DNA from: Salinibacterium sp.
Lineage (GTDB): Bacteria; Actinomycetota; Actinomycetes; Actinomycetales; Microbacteriaceae
Assembly (NCBI GenBank): GCA_015234465.1
Contig: JADGNA010000008.1
Location: 992,001 to 1,056,000, forward strand
Direction of reading: 5' to 3'
DNA: 64,000 nucleotides
Positions 18,728 through 26,876 of this stretch are shown in pieces. The notes beneath the pieces were generated by a model. The model was not told where the DNA came from, searched no databases, and was given only the letters and a program-made list of their open reading frames with translations. The translations under genes and the position numbers were made by a program. Numbering within the stretch: position 1 is the stretch's first letter; the number at the start of each line of letters is the position of its first letter.

Positions 18728-19543
18728 TCAGAGGTCGTGCTCGGCGAGCCAGCGACACAGCACCCGCACGAAGTCCTCCGGCTTCTCGACCGAGGGCAGG
18801 TGCGCCGTGTCGGGGAACCGCGCCCCGTCCGCATTCGGCAGGGCCGACAACTGGTACTCGTAGTTGACGAGCACCTCGCTGAGATCGTGGTCGCCCACCA
18901 TGACGAGCGCAGGCACCGTCACGTCGACGAGCCGGTCGTAGGCGGGCGGCTCAAGCGGCACGGGCACGGGCTTCTCGAGCACGTGCGCGAGGTTCGGCTG
19001 GTTGAGCTGGTAGGCCGTGCGCACGAAGTCGGGGTCGAGCGAGCCCTGGTCGCGCCGCACCCCGAATGCCCAGAGCTCCACCTCGAGGCGGTTCAGCGTC
19101 TCCCATTCGGCCTGCTCGAAGGCCACGTCCATGCGGTCGACGACCTCGTCCTCCTCCGCCGTGAGCTCGATGTCGGGAAAGCCGCTGACGCCTCCGCCGA
19201 CCGTCACGACCCCGCTCACCCGGGACGGGTACTCGATCGCGGTGTCGAGCGCGATCTGGCCGCCCCGCGAGCATCCGATGAGCGTCGCCTTCTCTACCGC
19301 GACGTGGTCGAGCAGGGCGATCGCGTCGGCCCGGTTGGAGAACTCGACGTCTGGCGTTGTCGTCTCGCCGAAGCCCCGGCAGTCGAAGCGGATGACGTGG
19401 TGGTCGTTCGCGAGCGCCGGCACGATGGGGTCCCACATTCGAAGGGTCGCGATGCCCGCGTGGATGAGCAGGAGGGCTGGCGCGGCCGGATCGCCATCGG
19501 TCTCGTAGTAGAGGGAGGCTCCGTCAACGTCGAATCGCGCCAT
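18728..19543 (-). CDS. Alpha/beta fold hydrolase
   Basis: This 271-residue hydrolase has LLLIHAGIATLRMWDPIVPAL (oxyanion region; HAG in place of HG), FDCRGFGETT, and the nucleophile elbow GCSRGG with Ser as nucleophile. VMVGDHDLSEV and FPDTAHLPSVE carry the probable catalytic Asp and His. Length and motifs fit the PcaD/RsbQ-like group of small esterases or lactonases. Substrate unknown. It is transcribed alone from a leaderless-type promoter and ends at palindrome element B. Confidence 0.85.
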   Translation of the reverse strand: MARFDVDGASLYYETDGDPAAPALLLIHAGIATLRMWDPIVPALANDHHVIRFDCRGFGETTTPDVEFSNRADAIALLDHVAVEKATLIGCSRGGQIALDTAIEYPSRVSGVVTVGGGVSGFPDIELTAEEDEVVDRMDVAFEQAEWETLNRLEVELWAFGVRRDQGSLDPDFVRTAYQLNQPNLAHVLEKPVPVPLEPPAYDRLVDVTVPALVMVGDHDLSEVLVNYEYQLSALPNADGARFPDTAHLPSVEKPEDFVRVLCRWLAEHDL

Positions 19544-19549
19544 GCCTCG

Positions 19550-19555
19550 AGGCTA
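19550..19555 (-). promoter_or_regulatory. -10 box of the hydrolase at 18728-19543, leaderless type
   Basis: TAGCCT on the minus strand, six bases, then the ATG at 19543. Confidence 0.5.
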
Positions 19556-19595
19556 GGCGCGAGGTGGGGCGAGCACCAGCCCTTTGCGCGGACGC

Positions 19596-20234
19596 TCAGT
19601 CGAGCGGGACCTGGATGCCCCTCAGCCCTTCGACGGCGGTAACCGCGGATTTGGTGTCACGCCGCCGAACGGCATCGAGCAGGTCGCGCTGCCAGCGGGA
19701 GAGCTGTGACACGTCGATGGCCTCGGGAAGGTAGAGGCTGCCGAGCCGCACCATGTGCACGACGCTCGTGAGCGAACGCAGGAGCACCTCATTGTTGCTG
19801 TGAGTGGCGAGGCGGTCGTAGAAGTCGAAGTTCGCCCTCGCCATGGCGGGGTAGTCCTCGCGTTCGAGCGCCGCCAGGAAGGCTTCGTGGTCACGCTCCA
19901 TGGCGTCGGCCGTCTCGCTCGCGGCGTTCTCGACGACCTCGTTGACGAGTGCGCAGAAGAGGGCGATCCACACCGTCATCGCCTTGGCGGTCTGCTCGGG
20001 TGCGACGACGGCGACCCGCGTGAAGCGGTTGGCGGATGCCTCGATCACTCCGATATCGCGCAGGCGCTGGATGGCCTCCCGCACGGGGGTGCGGGACACC
20101 CCGAATTCCTTCGCCAGCTCGGCGTCGCTGATACGGTCTCCCGGCTGCAGGTCACCCCTCGTGATGGAGTCGAGGAGGTGCTCGTAGACAGTCGCAACTA
20201 CCGGGCTCGTGGTCACTTCGGCGTCGCTGCTCAC
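19596..20234 (-). CDS. GntR-family regulator with FCD-type effector domain
   Basis: This 212-residue regulator begins with a winged helix (VYEHLLDSITRGDLQPGDRISDAELAKEFGVSRTPVREAIQRL), the GntR signature, followed by an all-helical FCD-like effector domain (HEAFLAAL...FDFYDRLATHSNN...HMVRLGSLYLP). Such proteins bind organic acids and often a metal. It starts with GTG at 20234, ten bases after the acs stop, behind its own TAGGAT box with a seven-base gap. Position next to acs suggests it controls acetate or related acid metabolism; that is inference from context. Confidence 0.87.
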   Translation of the reverse strand: MSSDAEVTTSPVVATVYEHLLDSITRGDLQPGDRISDAELAKEFGVSRTPVREAIQRLRDIGVIEASANRFTRVAVVAPEQTAKAMTVWIALFCALVNEVVENAASETADAMERDHEAFLAALEREDYPAMARANFDFYDRLATHSNNEVLLRSLTSVVHMVRLGSLYLPEAIDVSQLSRWQRDLLDAVRRRDTKSAVTAVEGLRGIQVPLD

Positions 20235-20241
20235 GGCGCCA

Positions 20242-20247
20242 ATCCTA
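20242..20247 (-). promoter_or_regulatory. -10 box of the GntR gene, near-leaderless
   Basis: TAGGAT on the minus strand, seven bases, then the GTG at 20234. The box overlaps the 3' end of acs. Confidence 0.4.
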
Positions 20248-22242
20248 GCGTTGCGTCCCGACCGGCGCGTGAGATTCGACGATCGCCACGATGGCCTGTG
20301 GAACGCTCGAATCCTGCAGCGAGGTGACGTCGCCGAGGGGTCGCCCGTCGATGATGTCGCCGAGGAGGCGGCGCATGATCTTGCCGGAGCGGGTCTTCGG
20401 CAGGTCGGGCACGATGACGATGTCGCGCGGTTTCGCGACGGGTCCGATCTCGCGCGCGATGTGCGCGCGCAGGGTTGCCGCGAGTTCGTCGTGATCGATC
20501 GTGCGGGCGGGCACGACGAAGGCGGCGATGGCCTCGCCCGTCGTCGCATCCGTCGCCTTGGTCACGCCCGCTTCGCCGACGAGCGGATGCGCGACGAGCG
20601 ACGACTCGATCTCGATCGTCGAGAGGCGGTGGCCCGAGACGTTGATGACATCGTCGACGCGGCCGAGCACCCACATGTCGCCCTCGGCGTCGGCCTTGCC
20701 GCCGTCGCCGGAGAAGAAGAATCCCTGCTCGGCGAAGCGGGCCCAGTAGGAGTCAAGGTAGCGCTGCGGGTTGCCCCAGACCGTGCGGGCCATGGACGGC
20801 CAGGTGCCCTCGACGACGAGGTAGCCGCCGGCGCCGGGCGCGACATCCGCACCGTGGTCATCGACGACGCGGGTGCTGAGGCCGGGCAGGGCGCGGCTGA
20901 CCGAGCCGGGCTTGAGCGTCGTCACGCCGGGGAGCGGCGCCATGATCGCCGAGCCCGTCTCGGACTGCCACCAGGTATCGACGATGGGGGCCTGCCCCGC
21001 GCCGATGTTCTCGCGGAACCACACCCACGCCTCCGGGTTGATCGCCTCGCCCACCGAGCCGAGCAGGCGGATGCTCGACAGGTCGTAACCCGACACGCCA
21101 TCCGGGAACCACGTCATGTAGGTGCGGATGAGCGTGGGCGCCGTGTAGTAGACGGTCACGCCGTAGCGCTCGATGATCTCGAAGTGCCGGCCGGGCGCGG
21201 GGGTATCGGGCGTGCCCTCGTACATGACCTGCGTGACGCCATTCGAGAGCGGGCCGTAGATCGCGTAGGTGTGGGCGGTGACCCAGGCGAGGTCGGCCGT
21301 GCACCAGTACACGTCGTCGGGCTTGCTGTCGAAGATCGCCCAGTGACTCCACGAGGTCTGCGCCAGGTAGCCGCCGCTCGTGTGCACGAGGCCCTTCGGC
21401 TTCCCCGTCGTGCCCGAGGTGTAGATGATGAAGAGCGGATGCTCGGAGTCGAAGTACTCCGCCTCGTGCACCTCGGGCTGCCGCTCGACCACGTCGTGCC
21501 ACCAGACGTCGCGGCCCTCGGTCCACGGGACATCCGCTTCTCCCGTACGGCGGACGACCAGCACGTGCTCGAGCTGGTTCTCGCCCGCGGCGGCCTCGTC
21601 TGATGCCGCCTTGACGGGCACGGCCTTGCCCCGGCGGAACTGGCCGTCGCTCGTGACGAGCAGCTTGGCCCCGGTGTCCTCGATGCGGAACCGCAGCGCC
21701 TCCGCGCTGAAGCCCCCGAACACAAGCGAGTGCACGGCGCCAACGCGCGCGATCGCGAGCGTGATGATGGTCGTCTCGGGGATTACCGGCAGGTAGACGA
21801 CGACGCGGTCGCCCGGCCCGATGCCGAGTTCGGTCAGCGCGTGCGCAGCCTTAGCCACCTCGCGCTGCAGCTCGGCATAGGTGATCGTGCGGGTGTCGCC
21901 CGGTTCGCCCTCGAAGTAGTAGGCGACTCTGTCGCCGGCTCCGGATGCCACGTGCCGGTCGACGCAGTTGACCGCGACGTTGAGGCGGCCGCCCGTGAAC
22001 CACTCTGCCTTGGGAGGCTGGAGCGTGCCGTCCTCCTGCAGCGCCGGCTCCCACGTGTGGGCCGTGTGCCAGGACTCGTGCCAGTCGAGCCTGCGTGCGG
22101 CGGCCTCCCAGAACGCGATCGGGTCGGCCGCGGCATCCGCCCATGCCTCGGCGGTGACGTTGGCGCTCGCCGCAATGTGCTCCGGCGCGGGGTAGCTGCG
22201 GGTTTCAACGAGAAGCTCGCGAATGTTGGTGCTGGTGCTCAC
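20245..22242 (-). CDS. acs: Acetyl-CoA synthetase
   Basis: This 665-residue enzyme converts acetate, ATP and CoA to acetyl-CoA through acetyl-AMP. Motifs include IYTSGTTGKPKGLVHT (ATP-binding loop), YWCTADLAWVTAHTY, DTWWQSETGS, the hinge Asp region VLGRVDDVINVSGHRLST and the C-terminal KTRSGKIMRRLL with the lysine that is reversibly acetylated in known Acs proteins. Length is normal. It starts with GTG at 22242 behind a TAGCGT box with a six-base gap. The GntR gene follows on the same strand. Confidence 0.95.
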   Translation of the reverse strand: MSTSTNIRELLVETRSYPAPEHIAASANVTAEAWADAAADPIAFWEAAARRLDWHESWHTAHTWEPALQEDGTLQPPKAEWFTGGRLNVAVNCVDRHVASGAGDRVAYYFEGEPGDTRTITYAELQREVAKAAHALTELGIGPGDRVVVYLPVIPETTIITLAIARVGAVHSLVFGGFSAEALRFRIEDTGAKLLVTSDGQFRRGKAVPVKAASDEAAAGENQLEHVLVVRRTGEADVPWTEGRDVWWHDVVERQPEVHEAEYFDSEHPLFIIYTSGTTGKPKGLVHTSGGYLAQTSWSHWAIFDSKPDDVYWCTADLAWVTAHTYAIYGPLSNGVTQVMYEGTPDTPAPGRHFEIIERYGVTVYYTAPTLIRTYMTWFPDGVSGYDLSSIRLLGSVGEAINPEAWVWFRENIGAGQAPIVDTWWQSETGSAIMAPLPGVTTLKPGSVSRALPGLSTRVVDDHGADVAPGAGGYLVVEGTWPSMARTVWGNPQRYLDSYWARFAEQGFFFSGDGGKADAEGDMWVLGRVDDVINVSGHRLSTIEIESSLVAHPLVGEAGVTKATDATTGEAIAAFVVPARTIDHDELAATLRAHIAREIGPVAKPRDIVIVPDLPKTRSGKIMRRLLGDIIDGRPLGDVTSLQDSSVPQAIVAIVESHAPVGTQR

Positions 22243-22248
22243 CCGCTC

Positions 22249-22254
22249 ACGCTA
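22249..22254 (-). promoter_or_regulatory. -10 box of acs, leaderless type
   Basis: TAGCGT on the minus strand, six bases, then the GTG at 22242. Confidence 0.5.
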
Positions 22255-22284
22255 CGTGTACGCACAATCGGGCTCGAATCGGTC

Positions 22285-22314
22285 TGTCACACAACGCAAC
22301 GCACGGCATAGGGT
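22285..22314 (+). promoter_or_regulatory. Promoter of the epoxide-hydrolase-like gene, leaderless type
   Basis: A -35-like TGTCAC (22285-22290), 18 bases, TAGGGT (22309-22314), six bases, then the ATG at 22321. It is back-to-back with the acs promoter. Confidence 0.45.
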
Positions 22315-22320
22315 GTCCGC

Positions 22321-23172
22321 ATGCTTGAGACAGTGCGCATCGGTGACCTCGAGTTCGACGTGCGGATGACCGGCCCCGACGACGGCACCCCGGTCGTGCT
22401 GCTGCACGGCTTTCCCGAGACCTCGCGCAGCTGGACCGGCGTTGCTGAGCAGCTCGCGGCCGACGGGATGCGCGTCATCGCGCCAGACCAGCGCGGCTAC
22501 TCCCCGGGCGCCCGGCCCGTCGGCGCGCACGAGTACGACATCAAGGAGCTCGTGGCCGATGTGATCGGACTGCTGGATGCGCTCGGGCTCGAGTCCGTGC
22601 ACCTCGCCGGCCACGACTGGGGTGCCTCGGTCGCGTGGGCGATGGCGGCGTGGCATCCGGATCGGGTCCGATCGCTCGTTGCGGTCTCGGTGCCGCACCC
22701 GGCGTCGCTCACGTGGGCGATCGACAACGACCCCGACCAGCAGCGGCGCTCGGACTACATCACGCTCTTCCGCGACCCGGGCAAGGCGGAGAAGACGCTG
22801 CTCAAGCTCAACGCGGCGGCGTTCCGCGCACTGTTCGGCACGCACATCGCGAAGGAGTCTGTCGACGAATACCTTGCCCACCTGAGCGAGCCGGGTGCCC
22901 TCCTCGCGGCTCTTAACTGGTACCGGGCGATGACGCGCGAGTTCGGCGAAATCCCCGCCGTCACGGTGCCGACGACGTACCTGTGGAGCACCAAGGACCC
23001 CGCGCTCGGCGAGGTCGCCGCTCGTCACTGCGAGAAGTTCGTCAGCGGTGACTACCGCCTGATCGTGCTCGACGGCGTCTCGCACTGGGTGCCAGAGGAG
23101 GCGCCCGCCGAGGTGGTCGCCGCGATCCGCAGCCGGGTCGCGGAGGTGCCACCGAATACGCTGCTGGGATGA
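22321..23172 (+). CDS. Alpha/beta hydrolase, epoxide hydrolase/haloalkane dehalogenase group
   Basis: This 283-residue protein has LLHGFPETSRSW, with the HGFPE oxyanion motif, and the nucleophile elbow GHDWGASVAW, where Asp replaces Ser. An Asp nucleophile followed by Trp is the mark of epoxide hydrolases and haloalkane dehalogenases. DGVSHWVPEEAP carries the likely catalytic His. It would open an epoxide or displace a halide through an ester intermediate. The next gene, a thioesterase, overlaps it by four bases (ATGA), so the two are coupled. Confidence 0.85.
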   Translation: MLETVRIGDLEFDVRMTGPDDGTPVVLLHGFPETSRSWTGVAEQLAADGMRVIAPDQRGYSPGARPVGAHEYDIKELVADVIGLLDALGLESVHLAGHDWGASVAWAMAAWHPDRVRSLVAVSVPHPASLTWAIDNDPDQQRRSDYITLFRDPGKAEKTLLKLNAAAFRALFGTHIAKESVDEYLAHLSEPGALLAALNWYRAMTREFGEIPAVTVPTTYLWSTKDPALGEVAARHCEKFVSGDYRLIVLDGVSHWVPEEAPAEVVAAIRSRVAEVPPNTLLG

Positions 23173-23969
23173 GTTCTCACGCCTTCGACGACGCCGTCGC
23201 GCTCGAACCGCTCGGCGACGGACGCTTCCGCGGCCACACGCATCCCGCCTACGCCAACATGGTGGGCCCCTTCGGCGGCATCACGGCGGCGACCCTCCTC
23301 CGCGCGGTCGAACAGCACCCGGACGTGCTGGGCGCTCCCCTCTCCCTCACGGTCAACTTCGCCGGGCCGGTCGCCGACGGCGAGTTCGAGATCGAGGCGG
23401 TGCCCGTGCGCACCAACCGCTCGACCCAGCACTGGTCGCTGACCCTCACGCAGGGCGGCGCCATCGCCACGACCGCGACGGCCGTCTTCGGGGAACGTCG
23501 CGACACCTGGTCCGAGACCGAGACGCTGGCACCGGATGTCGCGGGGCCCGAGCAGCTCGAACAGCAGCGCATGCCCGACATCATCGTGTGGGCCCGCAAC
23601 TACGAGATGCGCTTCGCCGACGGCATCATGACGCCCGGCGCCGGGCAGGCGAGCTCCTCCTCGACGCTGTGGATGCGGGATGCTCCGCCGCGGCCCCTCG
23701 ACTTCGCCTCACTCGCGGCCCTCTGCGACGTCTTCTACCCGCGCATTTTCCTGCGCAGCGGCCAGATGACGCCCGCCGGCACGGTGACGCTCACGATCTA
23801 CTTCCACGCCGACGCGCAGCAGCTCGTGGCGCAGGGTGACGCCCACCTGCTGGCGACCGCCCGCGGGCACCGCTTCAACGATGGCTACTTCGACCAGTCC
23901 GCGACGGTCTGGGGCCACGACGGGCACCTGCTCGCGAGCACGCACCAGCTCGTCTATTTCAAGTCCTGA
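23169..23969 (+). CDS. Acyl-CoA thioesterase family protein (TesB-like double hotdog)
   Basis: This 266-residue protein shows two hotdog halves. The first begins RFRGHTHPAYANMVGPFGGITAATLLRAVEQHPD, close to the thioesterase-family pattern; the second carries LDFASLAALCDVFYPRIF and GTVTLTIYFHAD. It should hydrolyse acyl-CoA to free acid and CoA, with chain length unknown. It is translationally coupled to the preceding hydrolase and convergent with the alcohol dehydrogenase gene, with a hairpin in the gap. Confidence 0.8.
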   Translation: MSSHAFDDAVALEPLGDGRFRGHTHPAYANMVGPFGGITAATLLRAVEQHPDVLGAPLSLTVNFAGPVADGEFEIEAVPVRTNRSTQHWSLTLTQGGAIATTATAVFGERRDTWSETETLAPDVAGPEQLEQQRMPDIIVWARNYEMRFADGIMTPGAGQASSSSTLWMRDAPPRPLDFASLAALCDVFYPRIFLRSGQMTPAGTVTLTIYFHADAQQLVAQGDAHLLATARGHRFNDGYFDQSATVWGHDGHLLASTHQLVYFKS

Positions 23970-24005
23970 GCGCGCTCACTCCACCCTCATCCCGCACGCT
24001 CACCC

Positions 24006-24068
24006 GCGTGAGATCCGAGAAATGCATGCTCCTGCGCCTCTCGAAGCTGCACTAAGCGGATCTCACGC
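24006..24068. repeat. GTGAGATCCGA palindrome, element G
   Basis: Twelve-base perfect arms (24006-24017 and 24057-24068) carry GCGTGAGATCCG and its complement. Inside, AAATGCATGC and GCTGCACT pair partly. The same outer motif recurs at 41859-41917. It lies between convergent genes, and its right arm ends on the dehydrogenase stop codon, so it could end both transcripts. Confidence 0.7.
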
Positions 24069-25084
24069 TAAGGGATGAGCACTAGGCGGATCGGGTTGCC
24101 CTCCTTGTGCTCGAGCATCCGGATGGCCTCGTGCGCCTCGGCGAGCGGCACGCGTGCGCTGACCGAGCGGGAGAACTCAACGCGACCCTGCGCGACGAGC
24201 TTCACGAGCTGGTCGACGTGGTGGTCCTCCGAGCCGTAGTGACCCAGGATGCTCTTGCGCATGTGAGTGAACTTGTTGCTGTTCGCGATCGTGATGGGCG
24301 TGCCGCTCATGCCGACGAGCACGAGCTTGCCGCCCACGCCGAGCGAGGAGATCGCCTGTGCTCGCACGGCATCAACGCCCGCGAAGTCGAAGGCGACATT
24401 GAGGCCGGTGCCCCCCGTCGCATCCCGCAGCTTCTGGCGAAAGTCAGGGTCGCCCGAGTCGAGCACGACATCGGCCCCGAACTCGGCGGCGCGGCTGCGA
24501 GCCTCCGCGAGCGGGTCGATCGCGATGATGGGCGCGGCGCCCGCGAGGCGCAGCAGCTGCACGGCGTGCGCGCCGAGCCCGCCGACGCCCCACACGCCGA
24601 CCGCCTGGCCGGGGCGCACCTGCGCCGTGTGGTCGATCGCGCTCCACGGCGTCGAGACCGCGTCGGGGATGATGGCGGCCTGCTCGAAGGGCATGTCGTC
24701 GGGGATCGCGACGAGGTTCTCCTGCGGCGCGACAAGGTACTCGGCCCAGCCGCCGTCGTAGTCGACACCCATCGTGTAGACCTCGGTGCCGCGGCTCATG
24801 CCCGCCTTGACGATGACGCGGTCGCCAGGCTGCCACCCCGCGACATCCGCCCCCAGGCTGTCGACCGTGCCCGCGACCTCGTGGCCGAGCGTGACGACAT
24901 CGCCCTGCAGGAGCGAGGGGGTGAGGATGCCGTCGATGAGGTGCACGTCGGAGAGGCACACCCCGGCGGCACCCACCTTCACCAGCACCTCGCCCGCCGC
25001 AGGGGTGGGCACGGGGATGCGCTCGAGCGCGAATTCCCGGGTCGAGATCGTCAGGCGGCCAGCGAGCATCGTCTTCTCGGTCAT
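24068..25084 (-). CDS. Zinc-type (MDR) alcohol dehydrogenase without structural zinc
   Basis: This 338-residue medium-chain dehydrogenase has the catalytic-zinc ligands (Cys in GVCLSDVH, His in GHEVAG) and the Rossmann motif GVGGLGAHAVQL. The four-Cys structural zinc loop expected about 40 residues later is absent; that region reads AGMSRGTEVYTMGVDYDGG. It would oxidise an alcohol or reduce an aldehyde or ketone with NAD(P). Start chosen at ATG 25084, six bases after a CAGGAT box. The earlier in-frame start at 25180 would add unrelated residues. Confidence 0.85.
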   Translation of the reverse strand: MTEKTMLAGRLTISTREFALERIPVPTPAAGEVLVKVGAAGVCLSDVHLIDGILTPSLLQGDVVTLGHEVAGTVDSLGADVAGWQPGDRVIVKAGMSRGTEVYTMGVDYDGGWAEYLVAPQENLVAIPDDMPFEQAAIIPDAVSTPWSAIDHTAQVRPGQAVGVWGVGGLGAHAVQLLRLAGAAPIIAIDPLAEARSRAAEFGADVVLDSGDPDFRQKLRDATGGTGLNVAFDFAGVDAVRAQAISSLGVGGKLVLVGMSGTPITIANSNKFTHMRKSILGHYGSEDHHVDQLVKLVAQGRVEFSRSVSARVPLAEAHEAIRMLEHKEGNPIRLVLIP

Positions 25085-25090
25085 GCGCCC

Positions 25091-25096
25091 ATCCTG
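25091..25096 (-). promoter_or_regulatory. -10 box of the alcohol dehydrogenase, leaderless type
   Basis: CAGGAT on the minus strand, six bases, then the ATG at 25084. Confidence 0.4.
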
Positions 25097-25182
25097 CCGA
25101 GCGGATGCTGCGGGGTGAACCTTTTCTCGGAAACCCACTGCATGGCGCCTCCCGCATGCAGGCCCCTCGTTCGCCCCCACGA

Positions 25183-25257
25183 CTTTCAGAATTCAGGACC
25201 GCACACGGGCGACTGGCCGTTCCGGCCTGATCACCGTGCGGTCCTGAATTCTGAAAG
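25183..25257. repeat. AATTCAGGA palindrome, element C
   Basis: Perfect 22-bp arms (25183-25204 and 25236-25257) enclose 31 bases with a central GGCC-GTTCC-GGCC, very like the loop of element A. This copy lies between divergent genes (25084 leftward, 25342 rightward), where no terminator is needed. Confidence 0.85.
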
Positions 25258-25341
25258 CACTCGATGACGAACTGTTTCGCGGCTGCTCGCACTTTGCGTG
25301 ACGGCGGCGCAGCATGGTGTCCCGAGCGAAAGGCCGAGCCC

Positions 25342-26724
25342 ATGACCCGACAGATCCGTTTCAACGCCTTCGACATGAACTGTGTCGCCCACCAGGCATC
25401 CGGCCTGTGGCGTCACCCGCAGGACCGCTCGCGCGACTACAACAAGCTCAGCTACTGGACCGAGCTGGCCAAGCTTCTCGAGCGCGGCCGTTTCGACGGC
25501 ATCTTCATCGCTGACGTCCTCGGCACCTACGACGTCTACGGCGGCAGCAATGAGGCGCCCATCAAGCACGGCGCGCAGGTTCCCGTCAACGACCCGCTCA
25601 TGCTCGTCTCGGCGATGGCATCCGTCACGGAGCACCTCGGCTTCGGGGTGACCGCCGGAACGGCCTACGAGCATCCGTACCCCTTCGCGCGCCGCATGAC
25701 GACGCTCGACCACCTCACGAACGGCCGCGTCGGCTGGAACGTCGTCACGGGCTACCTGCCGAGCGCCGCCCGCAACATGGGGCACGACGACCAGATGGAG
25801 CACGACGAGCGCTACGCCCACGCCGACGAATACCTCGAGGTGCTCTACAAGCTGTGGGAGGGCTCCTGGGAGGGTGACGCGGTCGTAGTCGACCGCGAGT
25901 CCGGCGTGTTCACCGACCCCTCGAAGGTGCACGACATCGGGCACGAGGGCAAGTACTTCACTGTGCCCGGCATCCACATCTCGGAGCCGTCGCCGCAGCG
26001 CACGCCCGTCATCTACCAGGCGGGTGCATCGCCCCGCGGCATCGAGTTCGCGGCGGGCAACGCGGAAGCCATCTTCGTGGCGGCACCGCACAAGACCGCC
26101 CTCAAGGAGACGGTCGGGCGCATCCGTGACGCCCTCGAGGCCGCCGGTCGCGACCGCCACTCCGCCCGCATCTACACGCTCCTGACAGTCGTGACGGATG
26201 CCACGCCCGAGGCCGCCCGTGCGAAGTACGAGGAATACCGTTCCTACGCGAGCCCCGAGGGCGCGCTCGTCTTCATGTCGGGATGGATGGGCGTCGACCT
26301 CTCGCAGTTCGACCTCGACGAGCCGATCGGCAATGTCAAGAGCAACGCAATCCAGTCGAGCCTCGAGAACGTGCGCCGCGCGGGCGAGGACGGTCGCGTG
26401 CGCACCCTCCGCGAGCTCGCCCTCGAGAACGCCATTGGCGGACTCGGGCCGACCATCGTCGGTTCGGGCGAGGAGATCGCCGACCAGCTGCAGGAGTGGG
26501 TCGAGGAGACGGATGTCGACGGCTTCAACCTCGCCTACGCCGTCACGCCCGGCACCTTCGAGGACATCGTCGAGCACGTGATCCCCGTGCTGCAGGCGCG
26601 CGGCGCGTACCCGACCGAGTACGTGGAGGGAACCCTGCGCAACAAGCTCTTCGGGGCGGGCGACGCGCTCCCCGAGTCGCACAAGGGTGCGGGCTACAAG
26701 GTCTCGGCGCGCGCCCTGGTGTGA
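25342..26724 (+). CDS. FMN-dependent LLM-class monooxygenase, NtaA/SnaA/DszA/DmoA group
   Basis: This 460-residue luciferase-like protein belongs to the long branch of the LLM superfamily that oxidises substrates with FMNH2 and O2, such as NTA monooxygenase and dibenzothiophene-sulfone monooxygenase. NAFDMNCVAHQASGLWRHP, FIADVLGTYDVYGGS, TLDHLTNGRVGWNVVTGYLPSAARNMG and TPVIYQAGASPRGIEFAA are its conserved blocks. It needs a separate flavin reductase, not seen here. Start at ATG 25342 with an upstream GAAAGG; the substrate is unknown, sulfur or nitrogen compounds being usual. Unlike the other LLM proteins in the window, this branch uses FMN rather than F420. Confidence 0.88.
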   Translation: MTRQIRFNAFDMNCVAHQASGLWRHPQDRSRDYNKLSYWTELAKLLERGRFDGIFIADVLGTYDVYGGSNEAPIKHGAQVPVNDPLMLVSAMASVTEHLGFGVTAGTAYEHPYPFARRMTTLDHLTNGRVGWNVVTGYLPSAARNMGHDDQMEHDERYAHADEYLEVLYKLWEGSWEGDAVVVDRESGVFTDPSKVHDIGHEGKYFTVPGIHISEPSPQRTPVIYQAGASPRGIEFAAGNAEAIFVAAPHKTALKETVGRIRDALEAAGRDRHSARIYTLLTVVTDATPEAARAKYEEYRSYASPEGALVFMSGWMGVDLSQFDLDEPIGNVKSNAIQSSLENVRRAGEDGRVRTLRELALENAIGGLGPTIVGSGEEIADQLQEWVEETDVDGFNLAYAVTPGTFEDIVEHVIPVLQARGAYPTEYVEGTLRNKLFGAGDALPESHKGAGYKVSARALV

Positions 26725-26747
26725 GTTCGGCGCGCAAGCGCCGCTCT

Positions 26748-26819
26748 CGCGGATTACTGGGTTTCGGACAAATGATCGCGCCGCGGCGCAGTCATCCGTC
26801 CGAAACCCAGTCATCCGCG
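26748..26819. repeat. Long hairpin, element J
   Basis: Arms 26748-26769 and 26798-26819 pair at 21 of 22 positions, the core being CTGGGTTTCGGAC. It starts 23 bases after the monooxygenase stop, with the next gene on the same strand. The arm sequence is not shared with the other elements. Confidence 0.75.
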
Positions 26820-26864
26820 TCGCGGGCTGGGGCGCTCGCGGCGAGCACCCCAGCGGTGCGGTGA

Positions 26865-26870
26865 GAGACT
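26865..26870 (+). promoter_or_regulatory. -10 box of the AEC transporter, leaderless type
   Basis: GAGACT, six bases, then the GTG at 26877. Confidence 0.35.
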
Positions 26871-26876
26871 TGACCG

